DNA of 64,000 nt from contig NC_053043.1 of the NCBI RefSeq assembly GCF_003473485.1, forward strand, positions 940,001 through 1,004,000, written 5' to 3'. The translations under genes were made by a program, and so were the position numbers. Positions 11,401 through 24,117 of the stretch are shown here, piece after piece (position 1 is the first letter of the stretch; every line of letters starts with the position of its first letter). The notes under the pieces are model-generated. The model did no database searches. It saw nothing but the letters and a program-made list of their open reading frames with translations, and was not told the origin of the DNA. This DNA is from Medicago truncatula. Taxonomy: Eukaryota; Streptophyta; Magnoliopsida; Fabales; Fabaceae.

Positions 11401-12237
11401 CTACCAGGATATTCTTGTTGACCAGGAGTGGGCTAGACATCCTCCCGACCCTTTGCAGGTCATCAACAACATGAGAGGCAGAGTGGAGCATGCGATGCAG
11501 ATTCCAGAGGTGGTTTTTAATCCACTCTTCTTCAACATCTTAGAGGGCCTCCAGACCGATTATAGCGTGTTTGACGATCAACAAGTTCCGAGGAGGAGGT
11601 CTAGGAGTCATAGTCTGCAGGAGCAACAACAGTAGGGTCTTAGTTTATGACTTGTTTTTTTTTATTTTTTTTATGACTTTTTGGATGTTTGTAGTATTTT
11701 CTTGACATTATGGTTGTACTACTTTTACATTTGCACGGTTGGGCTTATTTATGACATTTACGTTATTTTTCATTAAAATTGTGTTTCTAAAATTATTCGT
11801 TCTCTAAATTATTCGTTCTGGTTGAATCAATGAATGATTTTACCAAAATTATTATTGAATAATTGCATGTTCACTAAACAAGGAATGAAGGAACAAAGGC
11901 AGCAGCTACTGCCACTGCCACTACCAGTCTGGTCTACAGCGTGCATAGCAGAAGCACCAGCTTGAGTTAACTCACGCTCGTGTTAAAACTAGCGTGACTT
12001 AACTCACACTACTCATTGAAGTTTTTGGTGCATGCTTTGTACAAGAGACAGAACTAGCGTGACTTAAGTCAAGTAACGTGACTTAAGTTGCGTTTCATAT
12101 TGCACTAGCGTGACTTAAGTCACGCTACCTGTCTTAAGTCACGTTCCAATTTGCACAGCGCATGTTAAGTTGCGTAAGGGTAAAAAAGTCTTTTACTTTA
12201 TGAATGAGCGAAACCATCTGGATAATGAACAGAATTC
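8475..12237. mobile_element. MULE-like DNA transposon with 9-bp TSD
   Basis: The 9-bp sequence GGGGAATTA occurs directly outside both ends (8466-8474 and 12238-12246), the target duplication expected of Mutator-like elements. The element starts GAATTCTGCTCATTAT and ends ATAATGAACAGAATTC. The terminal inverted repeats continue inward through a CGCTCATTC block and CAACTTAA. The 3,763-bp interior carries one gene, the broken plant-mobile-domain gene, and no recognisable MURA transposase, so the element is probably non-autonomous. Just inside both ends are clusters of the palindromic word ACTTAAGT in a GCGTGACTTAAGTCA context, strongest on the right (about 11,960-12,160). Confidence 0.88.
9188..11635 (+). 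pseudogene. Plant mobile domain (PMD / MAIN-like) gene, decayed
   Basis: Three apparent exons, 9188-9700, 10042-10772 and 10872-11635. Exon 1 opens MSEQERDDSFRAGRRAPTG and holds a Tyr/Gln/Glu-rich stretch (YQ, YH and EQ repeats). Exon 2 has the PMD signature: LVCAMVERWHQETSSFHLP, then GEMTITLDDVACLLDIPV, then IRPACVKAFLLLLVGYTLF. Exon 3 has RWRPQMGF, VTWRPYKHR and LLERVLRQYEHVQRVPRPP. The family (MAIN/MAIL in Arabidopsis, often mis-named phosphatase 7 long form) spreads with transposons. The copy is dead: in-frame stops at 9293, 9368, 10135 and 10417, an apparent 1-base loss near 10,748, a second frameshift near 11,105-11,125, and AA instead of AG at the intron-1 acceptor (10,040-10,041). Confidence 0.85.
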
Positions 12238-12470
12238 GGGGAATTATCGACACTCTCCATCCAACAAAAATAAGGGACAACAACGAGGATGAGTGGAAAA
12301 TGAAAAAAATGACTTCGAGATAAAAATAAATGATTTGGTTAGTTAGTAAAGTGAGAAAATTAAGTGTTACTAATAATCAAAATGAGTGTCAATAAATATT
12401 CTTTTATCAGGATAAATGATTGTATTGGTTTTAAGTGGCATTTGGCAAGTGACATGGTTGCCTAAAGTTA

Positions 12471-13165
12471 GAGGTGGTACAACGGTGGGTCGATCTATTT
12501 AATCCACCGTTTTAGGTGGGTTGTACCGAGGATTTGAACTCACCTCCTATAATTGGTCCATCCCGTTAAACCCGTTGAAAAAACGGGTTGTAGCGGGGTG
12601 GGACGCATGCTAATTAAAAAAGTTTTATTTAATTATTATTGTACTAATAAATAATAAATGTTTCAATTTTGAGTTTTTTCTCCTAAAAATAATTCGACAA
12701 TTCTTTATTAGACAATAGTTTTCTCTTAATGTGGGATTAAAATGAGAATAAAATGATGGGTTAATAGTGTTTTACCTCCTGTAATATATGTCATTTTCGG
12801 GTTACCCCTATAAAATATATTTTTTTAGATTCCATCCTTGTAATTTGAAATTTTTTTGGTTTTGGATTTTTAAGGCATCAAATTACAAAATTTATGCTAC
12901 TTTCGTCCTCTGTAATTCGAGCAAATTTTAGTTTATCTCATGTAATTTAAACAAATTTCGGTTTACCTCCTCTTATATCATCGATTTTGTATAGTCAAAA
13001 TTCGTGAAGGTTCAAAGTCAAAAATCTTAAAATTTTGGCAGGGTGGGGTGTGTGATTGAGCTCACTACTTTAAGTTGGCTCGTCCCGTCCGCCTCATTTT
13101 TTACGGGCTAATAACGGGCCGGACCTAAACGAGGCGGGTAGGCCTGCATTATCAACCCTATCTAT
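12471..13165. mobile_element. hAT-like non-autonomous element with nested insertion
   Basis: Ends TAGAGGTGGTACAACGG (from about 12,470) and GCATTATCAACCCTA (to about 13,163) are imperfect inverted repeats flanking GGGTT/AACCC and GCGGG-rich subterminal sequence. The left interior (12,610-12,760) is the reverse complement of the interior of the 61.2-61.7 kb element, so the two belong to one family in opposite orientation. Roughly 12,760-13,010 does not match that relative and begins GGTTAATAGTGTTTTACCTCC, so it is probably a second element inserted inside. I could not identify a target duplication here. Confidence 0.6.
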
Positions 13166-13679
13166 GACCTCTCATTTTCTTAGACATTTATTATTTTGAT
13201 TTGATGAATATTATTAGTAGTTATTTTACGTCATATGGTATTAATTTTACTCATTAATTTTCTACTGATTGATTTACTAAAAATTTAATCAATCATGTGA
13301 AAGTATTTAATATTTAACTTTATGTTGTTTAAGGAGTATTAGCTAAAAAGAAACATTGTATTGTCTAATATTTCAAAAACTACTTAGACTTAAAAACATC
13401 TTTAATTTTATTTAATTTTGTAAAGTCCTCGTTTTGATTTAGGCATCTAAATTTGTTGGGTCATCCTTGATAATCAAACTAGTCATAATTTGTCAGGCAT
13501 GTAAATCTAATCGAATGATTAGTAATTTTTTTAGGGGAGAACAAGTAAAAAATTGTTAGTCCTTGAAAAAAATCGTAAGTTCCAATTTAGTCTATAAGAA
13601 ATGTAATAGTCACTTTTAAGACCCTAAGAAAAATAAACCGAGATAACATAGTCCCTACATTCCTTGATATAAACAACTA

Positions 13680-13804
13680 CTCTTTCCGTTTCAAAATATA
13701 AGCAAAAATCGATCAATAAAAGTTAATGTATTTAGTTCAAAATTTGTACCAAATACATCAACTTATGTTGACTAATTTTTACTTACATTTTGAGACGGAG
13801 GGAG
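13680..13804. mobile_element. Stowaway-like MITE
   Basis: A 125-bp palindromic element with termini CTCTTTCCGTTTCAAAATAT and ATTTTGAGACGGAGGGAG, flanked by TA dinucleotides at 13678-13679 and 13805-13806. The CTCCCTCCGT-type end and the TA duplication are standard for Tc1/mariner-related Stowaway MITEs of plants. Confidence 0.85.
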
Positions 13805-13806
13805 TA

Positions 13807-16800
13807 TTATCGAATACTTTTATGCATTTAAATGTTATATTTTAAGAATAAAAGTTGTTTTTAATTTTTTTATAAAATAAATTAAGTCTCACAATTTTTC
13901 TCTATGACTAAAATCAGTTTTCGGTCTAAAGACTAATCCTCTAAATTTGGAAATAAAACAATAAAAAAGACAATAATTACTCTGTTTTAATAATAGTATA
14001 TTTATTATGTAATTTTTGATTGATATTTTTATCTATTAATTTAAATTATTTTTTATATTTTATTATTCATAGTATGTAGTGTAAATACAAAAATTCTATT
14101 TTTTTTGTCTTTTAGCAATAAAACAGTTTTTATAATTTATTTGTTTTTTTTTAAATATTGTTATGGAATTTATTTTGTATTTTTATTATTCTTTTTATCG
14201 TAGTGAAATAATAATTTTTTATTATATATAAATTTTTTGAGATGTATCTTATATAACACATGTATTTCCAATCATAATTTTCTTTCATTTTTCTCGTACC
14301 AAACCACTAGATAATCATCTTATTTTATCTTCTTTTCTCTTTATTTTCTTTTGTCTATATTTTCTTCATGAACCTAACAAAGTTTTTAAAAAGTAGGGAT
14401 TAAATTGTCCCTACTTATTCTTCTAAAGGACTAATAACTGTTTCATTCATTCATCAATAATTGTGATTACCATTCCTTAAAAATGATTTATATTACCACG
14501 TTTTAGTAGAAAATATAATCCATTTTTTATTTAGTTTGTTTTCAAGATGGAAAATTGGTCAACTGATGTTAACTATTGAGCTACAATTTGTTGCTTGGAC
14601 GAAACGACCACAAAAAGATATTTGTAGCTATGGTAATTCAAAAGATGATTGAGAGAAATTTTGATGCAATCCATATCCATATAAGTATAAGATACAAAAT
14701 AAATGAGAAATTGGTGTACTTGTCCACAAATGACCAATTCCCCCACCAGTATGCCATTTCGATACTGCCATCGCTCACCATAGTGATCAAGTTGTCTTGC
14801 TCTACATGGTTAATACATTGCACCCTACTCTATTGCCACAAGGATTGGGATTTAGTGATTTTGGTGACTCAAAAATCACCGAGATTTGAGTGCATTTTGA
14901 TGTATTATATGATAGATAATGATGAAAAAAGAAGAAGATATATATATGAAGTGAGAGAGATCAATATAGAGGAGAGATAAACATAAAGTTAAAGTGATTT
15001 TTCTATCTTAAACGTAGTAGAATCAAATCCGTTGCCACAACTCATCATGAGGTCAACTGCATGAAGTGTCTTTCAATGCGATTCTTGGGTTGGGAAACAA
15101 TTTTCATGCATCTTGAGTAGTTGAGATCTCGTTAGACAAACGATCAAATCTTTCTCTCTTATTTTCAATTAGGATCTCTATGTGAGTTTGAGTAACTTGA
15201 TAAATGGATAGAGATTAAAGATTGTTCTTGTTAAACATAACCGTTAACATACTAACATTTGTTATTAAAAAAAAAAAAATATTCAAGTTTTTGGAGATTG
15301 AAGTTCACATCATTGATTTAATGAACCTATCAAAATATGTACAAACTCTTGCATCTCTTAAAAGCAATCTAATCACACATACATGCTATATAGAGATTTT
15401 GTTGCTACGATACTTTTTCTTTTCACTAAGATGGGGTAAAAAAATTAGAAAAAGAAAATAAGAAGGTATCCTCCAAAACAAACTATAAAAGAAAAAACAA
15501 GCAAACAAAAAGAGAAATAAAATGGTATCAAAGACGACGATAAACACATACGTTGTTGAAGGAATTTTGATAGTGAAGTGTTGAGATATGCACTTGATTT
15601 GCTCTTTCTATAAGGATTGGTGAATTTGATATCTTCCAAATTATTTTCTATCTTCACCACATGGATTCCAAACTTCGTGGAGTATGAAAATCCATACAAG
15701 CCTTAAAAAAAGAGAAATTATCATTTGAGCTACGAGTAATATGAGACTCTTTTTTTAATAAATTCGAACTCCGACCCCCAAAGACGGACCTACGTTAAGC
15801 ACTATGAGTGCCAAAACCCTCACTACTTTTTCAATTTTTTTTCTTTCTAATCATAACACTTATTATATATACTACTACTCTAGTCATAATTGATAAATAA
15901 AGATATAAATAGTAAAAGGCCACCCTTAATAATCTAAATAATTAAATATGTTTAGTCATTACAAAATTAGTGAGTTTTTAAGTTTAATAATTTAATGGTA
16001 GTTTTTAATCCTCTATAAATACTATTGTCGTGTATAAGGATAGTCCTTTTTTTGAAAACTTTTTGGCAAAAAATATGTATTTTTAGTCCTCCAAAATAGT
16101 CCCTATAAAATTCGAATAAGGATTAAAAGTGGATAATTTTTTTTACAGAGACTAAACTTGAAAGCTCATAATTTTGTAGGGATTAAAAGTATATTTAACG
16201 CCTAAACTAAAAGTCAAATATATCTCAATTCTCAAATTGCAAACCCCATTCGAGATAAAACATGGCAACTACAACTAATGAAATAGTTATTTGTTATGAA
16301 TATTTACAAGAATTGGATGTGAAATTGCATGGAAGATGAATGATTAATTAATTATTTATTTACTTATATTGAGAGTGATATTTTTATTGACATCGAAAAT
16401 GAGAAAATTATTTAATGTTTGAGTATGAAAGGTTGTAGAGAACAATTATGATGTATATTTATACGTTTAAAAATAAAATATTATATATATACATATATGT
16501 ATATATTCTTTTCTTTTTCTTTTTTGCCTCAACGAATTTATATTTTTGTGGCCTACACCACTTAAAATTCCTGGGTCCATCACCGCCTTTATATAATAAT
16601 GTTTATCTATGCCAACTGAGATATGAGATTTAAATACTATATTTTTAACTAAAAAATTTAAAACATTAAATCGATATAACTTTTTTATCTAATCATATCA
16701 TAATGTAAGACTGATATTTGTATGTGTAAAGAAAGACTTAAAATGTGTAGCATAAATTTGTAGAATAAAAAAAAACGCGTGACATAAATTCCATTGGCAA

Positions 16801-16890
16801 CAAAAAATCAACAGAAACGACCAAAGAAGTTGAGTCGAACTAATCTAATCTTAATGGCACGTGCATTGATGCTTACTTTACTTTCTTTGC
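13807..16890. other. Gene-poor AT-rich stretch, one possible orphan exon
   Basis: No confident gene. On the minus strand, 15701-15552 looks like an internal exon (acceptor TTTTTTAAG, donor GTATGT, open throughout, encoding YGFSYSTKFGIHVVKIENN and more), but I do not recognise the peptide and found no convincing partner exons. The plus frame at 14576-14980 has no recognisable domain. The rest is AT-rich DNA with poly-A/T runs and microsatellite-like patches (for example TA/TG runs at 16,480-16,505). Confidence 0.4.
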
Positions 16891-16895
16891 TTCGT

Positions 16896-16897
<2 letters not shown>

Positions 16898-16935
<38 letters not shown>
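16898..16935 (+). repeat. (CT)n microsatellite upstream of DUF639 gene
   Basis: An uninterrupted CT run of about 38 bases, about 120 bp upstream of the start codon at 17057. Pyrimidine-rich CT tracts are common in plant core promoters and 5' UTRs. A second short repeat, (GAA)n, sits directly before the ATG at about 17,041-17,056. Confidence 0.9.
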
Positions 16936-16938
<3 letters not shown>

Positions 16939-17056
16939 TGATTAATTAATGATATGAACAGTTGAGTTACTTTTCGATTAATGGTTTTTCTTGAAGTGAA
17001 TAATCTAAGTGATATAGCCAACAACACTTACACAAGGTAGAAGAAGAAGAAGAAGA

Positions 17057-17735
17057 ATGGGTACTAAGTTTCCCATGATTCAGTTGAGAACATCACCAAC
17101 TTATTATCTCTTTTCTTCTTCTTCTTCTAGAAGAAGTATAATACTCTCTCACCAGAAATTTTCATTCAAATCTTTGGGTCATAGATTCAAGCTCCGTGAC
17201 TTAAGTGCTAGTATGATTCGATTCGATTCATTCATTATTACTTTATTTATTTCGTGTTTTCAACTTTTTATTCTCCAAGATTTTGCTTATGAAAACAGCT
17301 TATAACATTTCCTATAGAAATAGCTTATTTATACTTAATCGCGCTTGTGCTATAAGCTGCAAATAAGTTGTTTTTCTTTTTCCAAACAGGGCCAAGCACT
17401 TCTTTTCAATATAGTATTTCCGAAATTCTTTCTGTCTTCCTGGCTATTTCTTCTAATTTTCAAATTTTAACTTCTTTTACGAAGGTTCTATCCAAGAAAG
17501 ATTGAATGTATTGATGTCGAGGACACAAAACTTTTTGAATGAAGTGACTTCTCCGCTTGCAAAAACTGCTCAAAGTCGGAAGCCTGATCCTGAAAATGAT
17601 ATCGGATTTCAAGTTATGGAAGATATATTGATGGTAGAGAAAACAATTGACCGCAAAATGCCATATGGGAACCTTTCTTTAGCTGCTGTTATATGTATTG
17701 AGCAATTCAGCAGGTGAATTACATATACATCATTA

Positions 17736-17766
<31 letters not shown>

Positions 17767-20700
17767 TTTTTATGTTGCAGAGTCTATCTTTTCTGTCCTT
17801 CTACTTGTGCCGATGCATACACCAAATCATAATATTTTAACCAAGTTACATATGGTTTGAACTTGTGTCCTTGGAATGCAGAAAACAATTATTTACTCCC
17901 AAACAACTTAATAATCATGTATATTTTCCACTCTCTTGTTTCTTCTTTTGCCTTGAAATCTTTATATTTACATTCTTTGGCCTTTGTGCTAGCTATGACT
18001 AAGTCGGCTTTGTTGATTTAATATCAATGGAAATCTGAATCCTTCCTTAACGATGGTCTTGTCTTTTTGCATTTCTTGCTGACGTTTATGTCTATCAAAC
18101 TGATACATATACTATTATTTGACTTTTTGGAAATAAGATATGCAGGATGAGTGGATTGACTGGGAAGAAAATGAAGAATATTTTTGAAACACTTGTTCCA
18201 GAAACTGTATATAATGATGCCCGTAATTTGGTTGAGTACTGCTGCTTTAGATTTTTGTCAAGGGACAACTCCGATGTTCATCCTTCTCTCCAGGTATTGT
18301 ATTCTGTTTTTTGGATGATAAATTGAAAACTATGTTCATTTTCTGTTTTGTTTTGTATAAGTTCATAATAGTCTCATCAAACTTGCATTTGGCCTTTTTT
18401 CCGTTTTCCATTTTATCATTTTCAATTAGCTATTCAAATATAGTAATACCGAATAAAATGTATTCTATCGCATAAAGAAATGTAATGCTGTTTGTTGCTC
18501 TTGGACATGTTTATAGGATCCCGCTTTCCAGAGGCTGATATTCATAACAATGCTTGCCTGGGAAAATCCGTACACTTATGTCCTTTCCAGCAATGCAGAG
18601 AAGGCTTCTTTACAGGTTCACTTATTTTCTTTACTTAATTTAGTTCAGCCACTCTATGAGCATGTGAATACACAGCCGATTGGATGCAGAAGATGTGTGA
18701 GGAGTGATTTTCTTTTGTTAGGGATTTCCTGTTCTATTTTTCTTCTTATCTGTATTATTCCATTTAGTTCTATTATCTTTATGATTTTGAGAGGTCGCTT
18801 GGGTAACTTTGCAGAGTAAGCGTGTCACTGAGGAGGCTTTTGTTCGTATTGCTCCTGCAGTCTCTGGTGTGGTTGACCGCCCCACAGTGCACAATCTTTT
18901 TAAGGTTCTTGCCGGTGATAAAGATGGCATTTCCATGAGCACGTGGCTAGCTTACATTAATGAGTTTGTCAAGTGAGTTTCTAACGATCATCTTTTTGTT
19001 GATGATATAATGACCTTAGGAGAAGCAACATGTGTTTTTGATCCCTGAGTTAAAGATAAATGGTCTAATAATGATTTTCCAATTTCAAATGCTTCTAGTT
19101 CATTAGGTGTTCCCATTTTATCTGGATAATTAATTTTTAATAAAATGAAGTTTCAAGAGTTATAGAATTCTTCTGCTGAATTTGTACTGATATTTCTGTA
19201 GAGTACGTCGAGAAAATAGGTCATATCAGATTCCAGAGTTTCCCCAAATTGATGAGGAGAAAATCTTATGCATTGGTTCCAACAGTAAGCAACCTGTTCT
19301 GAAGTGGGAGAATAATATGGCATGGCCTGGCAAACTCACTCTTACGGATAAAGCAATCTATTTTGAGGTATAATTTCTGAAATGTTTATATATGCTGCCT
19401 TATACAATGTAGTCAGGTTCAAGTTTTTAAGTAGGATCGGTAGGCTGGTAAATGATCGCAAACACGAGGGTCGTAACACAATTCGTAAGTAGGATTGGTA
19501 GGTTGTTGATAGAATAAAGTTAATCACCATATTGTTTTATTGATGTTCTCCAATGTTCTAGGGAGCTGGCTTATTGGGGAATAAGAGAGCCATGAGATTG
19601 GATCTTACATATGATGGATTGCGAGTAGAGAAGGCAAAAGTTGGGCCTTTAGGGTCTTCGCTTTTTGACTCTGCTGTTTCTATTTCTTCTGGCTCAGAGT
19701 GAGTAGGCTGCTTCAAACACTATTTATCAGTTTTTTCTGTCTTAGAATTGTCGTTTGCATTCTACGAAAATTTGATGATGTACTCTAACCATGTCCTCTG
19801 ATGTTCTGGTTATTTGAGTTAACATTCATCGTGTATTTAGAACTCACAGCATTTGTCCTCCATTTTTCTCTGTTGCTTTTTGCTGCATTTTATCATCATC
19901 ATCATCTTAAATAGTCCGTGCTTATATTTTTACTTACATTCATACTTAGGTCGAATTGGTGGGTGCTGGAATTTATTGACTTGGGAGGTGATATGAGGAG
20001 GGATGTTTGGCATGCCTTGATTAGCGAAGTCATCGCTTTACACAAGTTCACGCATGAGTATGGACCTGATGAGTATGGACCTAATGTTTTCGAGGCTCGC
20101 AAAGGAAAGCAAAGAGCAACAAGCAGTGCCATTAATGGTATAGCTAGACTCCAGGCCCTTCAACATTTGCGGAAGTTGCTCGACGATCCTACCAAGCTCG
20201 TTCAGTTCTCATATTTACAGAATGCACCGAATGGTGATATTGTCCTCCAGTCTTTAGCTGTTAACTATTGGGGAAGTCAACTGGTTACAGGATTTACAAG
20301 TACCCGCCATCAGCCAGAAAATCGACCTTCTAATGAAATAGCTGATAGCAGTAACCATGTTTTTGACATCGACGGAAGTGTCTACTTGCGGAAGTGGATG
20401 AAATCTCCATCTTGGGGGTCTAGTACTTCTACTAGTTTTTGGAAGAACACTTCAACAAAAGGTTTAGTGTTAAGTAAGAATCATGTTGTAGCTGACCTAT
20501 CGCTCACTGAAAGAGCAGCAAAAACAAGCAAACAAAAGTCTCAGGTTGTGGAGAAGACTCAAGCAACCATTGATGCTGCAACACTGAAAGGCATACCAAG
20601 CAACATTGATCTTTTTAAGGTTGGAATGCTTACCTTGATTTTGTGTTCCTTTAATGATATTTCTCACAATTTCCTTTAACTATTGAGAAAACCTTGATCA

Positions 20701-21782
20701 ATTATATTTCTAATATCTTTTTTCATTTGATTGGGTTTCAAAAGTAATACGGTCTTAAACAGTAATCATGTTCCTGTACAGGAGCTAATATTTCCTATCA
20801 CCTTAACTGCCAAAAACTTTGAAAAGCTAAGGCACTGGGAGGAGCCACACCTGACTGTTGGGTTTCTTGGACTTGCCTATACTTTAATTTTTAGGTAAAC
20901 TCACCTCATTTTTCTGTGCTGCTGTTGTCTAATGATGATTATTTTGTCTGATAATATGATTTGTTTCTTAGTTTTTTTTTTTATGTAAACTTATTTGGTA
21001 ATTAGTTTTCTCATATTGAAGGATTATTTTTCTTATCAACATTTCCCATAGAGCATACTTGTTGAAAATGTTAATTTGGATGTAATTGATGCTGAAGAAC
21101 ATAGTTGTTTCTGACCACCTTCTTGTTATGTCTTTCCAGAAACTTGCTGTCATATATCTTTCCAGTTATGCTGATGATCACGGCTGTTGGAATGCTGACT
21201 ATCAGGAGCCTTAAGGAGCAAGGCCGCCTTGGGCGATTTTTTGGCGGAGTCATGATACGCGATCAGCCACCGTCAAATACAATACAAAAGATCATTGCTG
21301 TAAAAGATGCCATGCGTGACGTTGAGAATATGACACAGAAAGTGAATGTCTCGCTTCTCAAAATACGTTCAATTTTACTTTCTGGAAATCCACAGGTATT
21401 ATAATTAATATCATGCATGGTTAATGAGAGATTTAGTTATAACTTTCATTCTGTAGAAGTTTAATCTGATCCAATCCTTTGTCAGATAACAACTGAGGTT
21501 GCTGTGCTGATGTTAACTTGGGCTACCATTCTCTTCATTGTTCCATTCAAGTACATTCTTTCCTTTCTTCTCTTCGACATGTTCACACGCGAGCTCGAGT
21601 TCCGGAGGGAAATGGTTGAGAGACTCACGAAACTTTTAAGAGAGCGGTGGCATGCAGTTCCTGCTGCTCCAGTAGCAGTTTTACCTTTTGAAAACGAAGA
21701 ATCTAAATCAGAAGTTTCCTTGAAGGAACTTGAGAACAAATCAAAACCACCAGGAAACCAAAGCAAGAGGAAGTCCGGATAG
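17057..21782 (+). CDS. DUF639 family membrane protein
   Basis: Eleven exons: 17057-17210, 17485-17713, 18146-18293, 18517-18615, 18815-18972, 19202-19367, 19562-19698, 19950-20619, 20782-20894, 21140-21395 and 21486-21782. All junctions are GT-AG and the frame is continuous, giving 808 residues. The first about 50 residues are rich in Ser, Arg and Lys and could be an organelle transit peptide. The body matches the plant DUF639 family by recall: AAVICIEQFSRMSGLTGKKM, FQRLIFITMLAWENPYT, KWENNMAWPGKLTLTDKAIY, WWVLEFIDLGGDMRRDVWHA. Hydrophobic segments at about residues 608-645 and 712-742 predict two or three C-terminal membrane spans, followed by a Lys/Glu-rich tail. Molecular function of the family is not established. 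ATG 17057 follows a GAA repeat and gives the longest frame with a plausible targeting region. Confidence 0.93.
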
Positions 21783-24117
21783 TGATACCATTTTCAGGGT
21801 TTCTTACAGAAACTGTAAAGATGTAAATTTTATTTTAATTTTTGCTGTAAATAAAAATAGGAAGTTTGTGTACTAGCTTTTAACTAGCTCTTTGGATTTT
21901 TCATATTTATGTTTTGCAATGCTAGAGTTGGATAGTTTTCAGCTTCAACTCCTCTCTCTAACTTCAACCATCTTCAATGTTGGTTCTCATTATAAGACTG
22001 TCTTCTCTTTTTTTTTTATAAGGAGAGAGGGGTATTATTGATTATTTAGGGATGAAAGAGACACTGTATCTTACATTCCTCAGTATTTTACACTGTATAA
22101 TACTGAATTCATAGTCCTAGTTCAGGACAAAAAGAAAATAGAAAACATATAGGGGACTTATGTTTACACTGACATCTAATAAGAATTCAGTATTTTACCG
22201 TTCTTAAATTGTGGTTACAAAGTAGATGCTGCCAAATACGTCTACTTTGCAACAAAGATAATAAACACTACATCTACTTCATTAAGATTCATGATTTGAT
22301 TGTTACAAATTCTCTCTTGTAATCGTAACTAAATCAATTATATACTCTATTATAACTTTTTAATAATAATATACAATTATTATGAGACGGAGAGAATTAT
22401 TTTGAACAAAAGCCTCAATTATTATGAAACAAAGAGAGTAATAAATATTCATTTATATTTTTTTTTTAATAATAGTAAATAATAAACACTCAATCATTCC
22501 ATCCCACCCAAATATCTTTAAAAAAAGTGGTAAATGAATCCCACCAATAACTTATATCATTTACATTTTAATATTTTAATATTAAAATATTGTGGGTCCT
22601 GCAAAAAGAGAGCTTAATTGAGCACTCTTGCTCCACAAGCACCAATTGAATTTCTCCTCAATATTGAATACCAATGCTTCATAAGTTGAGCATTATCATT
22701 GATGATGGTCTAAGGGTCTAACCGACGATATATTAGACAAAATGATGGATTTTTTTTTTGTTTTTTCGTTTTATATTAGTTAATAGATAAATTATGCTGA
22801 TTGAAGCAACATTTGCTTATGATCATTTTCGAGATAAAAACAACTTACTCAAATAATTTGTGTTTGTGAACATTTATTTTCTTTGGAATATATTCTGAAA
22901 CCCAGTTTTCTTGCATACCTATATATGCTACACCTGAGTTTTGCTATTGCTTTGTGGTGTCGATATGCATGAAGTGAGAATTAACTAGCATGGACCTTTT
23001 GTTGTAAAAAAAGTATACAGTACAAATAATAAGTCAAATTATTATTTCAAAAATAAGTCGCATATGTAGATACAAATGTTCAATAATACTTAAACTATAA
23101 GACTTTTCTACCTAATAAATAAGTTTTTTTTGGTTGGTAGAGTAGTTGATTAAATCACGACAACATAATTCTATTGAACTCACTTCGATCCAAATATGCA
23201 CTTAGAACATCTCCAATGAAGATATCCAAGTGATTTCTATAGAAGAATGAACTCATTCACGATTTTTTCTTTTTTATTGGAGGAATTTTTTGTGTCAAAG
23301 TAGGTAACATAAAAATTGTAGAAGAAACTTAAATAAAGTATGATATCAACATCAATGTTTAGTTGCATAATATAATATTCTATCATAATTGCTTATTTGT
23401 GTGTGGTATCCTATCATCATTAATATAAGGTACCTTGTTTATTTTACCATAAGAGCAAAATGTGTATGAGTTGTATGATGGAGCGTTGTATGAACCGTTT
23501 ATTAGTAGTTTATGAAACTCTTTTAATTAATAATTTAAGGCTCTCTCACTCACTCACATTGCAACAGTGACCAAAAAACCATAGACCTTCATTCCAAAGT
23601 AATAGAAAGATTTGGTATTGGATTGAAGTAGAGGCTTGCATGCCAGAGTAAATTGTTCATGACCTCCCCACTATATATGTTTCTAAATAGCATGCACAAA
23701 CAAAAGTTGAATCGGTTCTTGTCACAATTGTCAACAATATTTTTTCCAAACACAATATGGTATTATAACATACAACTTTCCTCAAGGAAACAAAAAAGCA
23801 TTTTTGTTTAACTTGCTTGCCATCATCATTCAAGCATCTTTTGTTTGCCTTATAAAGAGGAAGACTCAGTTTGTGAAGAAAAGCAAAACATGATAACATA
23901 AACATTAGGGTGAACCAAAGCAAATATCACCAATAGTAACATACAAATGAAAAGGAATCCCTTTCTTTTTGTGACTTCAATCCAAAGCCATCCCTTTCAC
24001 CCTTTTTCTCCTTCCTCAAAACCCACATATAAAATAAAATACTTTCTCCATATTCTTCCTTCCATCTTCCTCAACAATTTACTTCAACCACATTACCATT
24101 TCATTTCTTCCAATAAT
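21783..24117. other. Intergenic region between DUF639 and RING genes
   Basis: No gene recognised. 21,783-21,950 is likely the 3' UTR. 22,375-22,440 has inverted GAGACGGAGAGA and AAACAAAGAGAG words like a degraded Stowaway MITE. 23,560-23,830 is upstream sequence of the RING gene that recurs at 53.7 kb and 63.7 kb. A TATA-like CATATAAAATAAAAT at 24,026-24,040 is placed to drive the RING gene. Confidence 0.55.
24026..24040 (+). promoter_or_regulatory. Probable TATA box of the RING gene
   Basis: CATATAAAATAAAAT lies about 80-90 bp before the ATG at 24118. If it is the TATA box, transcription starts near 24,060. The in-frame ATG at 23947 would then fall outside the mRNA, which supports 24118 as the true start. 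Confidence 0.5.

Noticed and set aside
14576-14980. 134-codon plus-strand frame
   Set aside because: No recognisable domain and no usual start context; the Ile/Tyr/Lys-rich tail looks like AT-rich noise.
23947-24117. N-terminal extension of the RING protein from an upstream ATG
   Set aside because: The added 57 residues are low-complexity, overlap a TATA-like sequence, and precede a start (MSLTGRPR) that fits directly onto the zinc ribbon.
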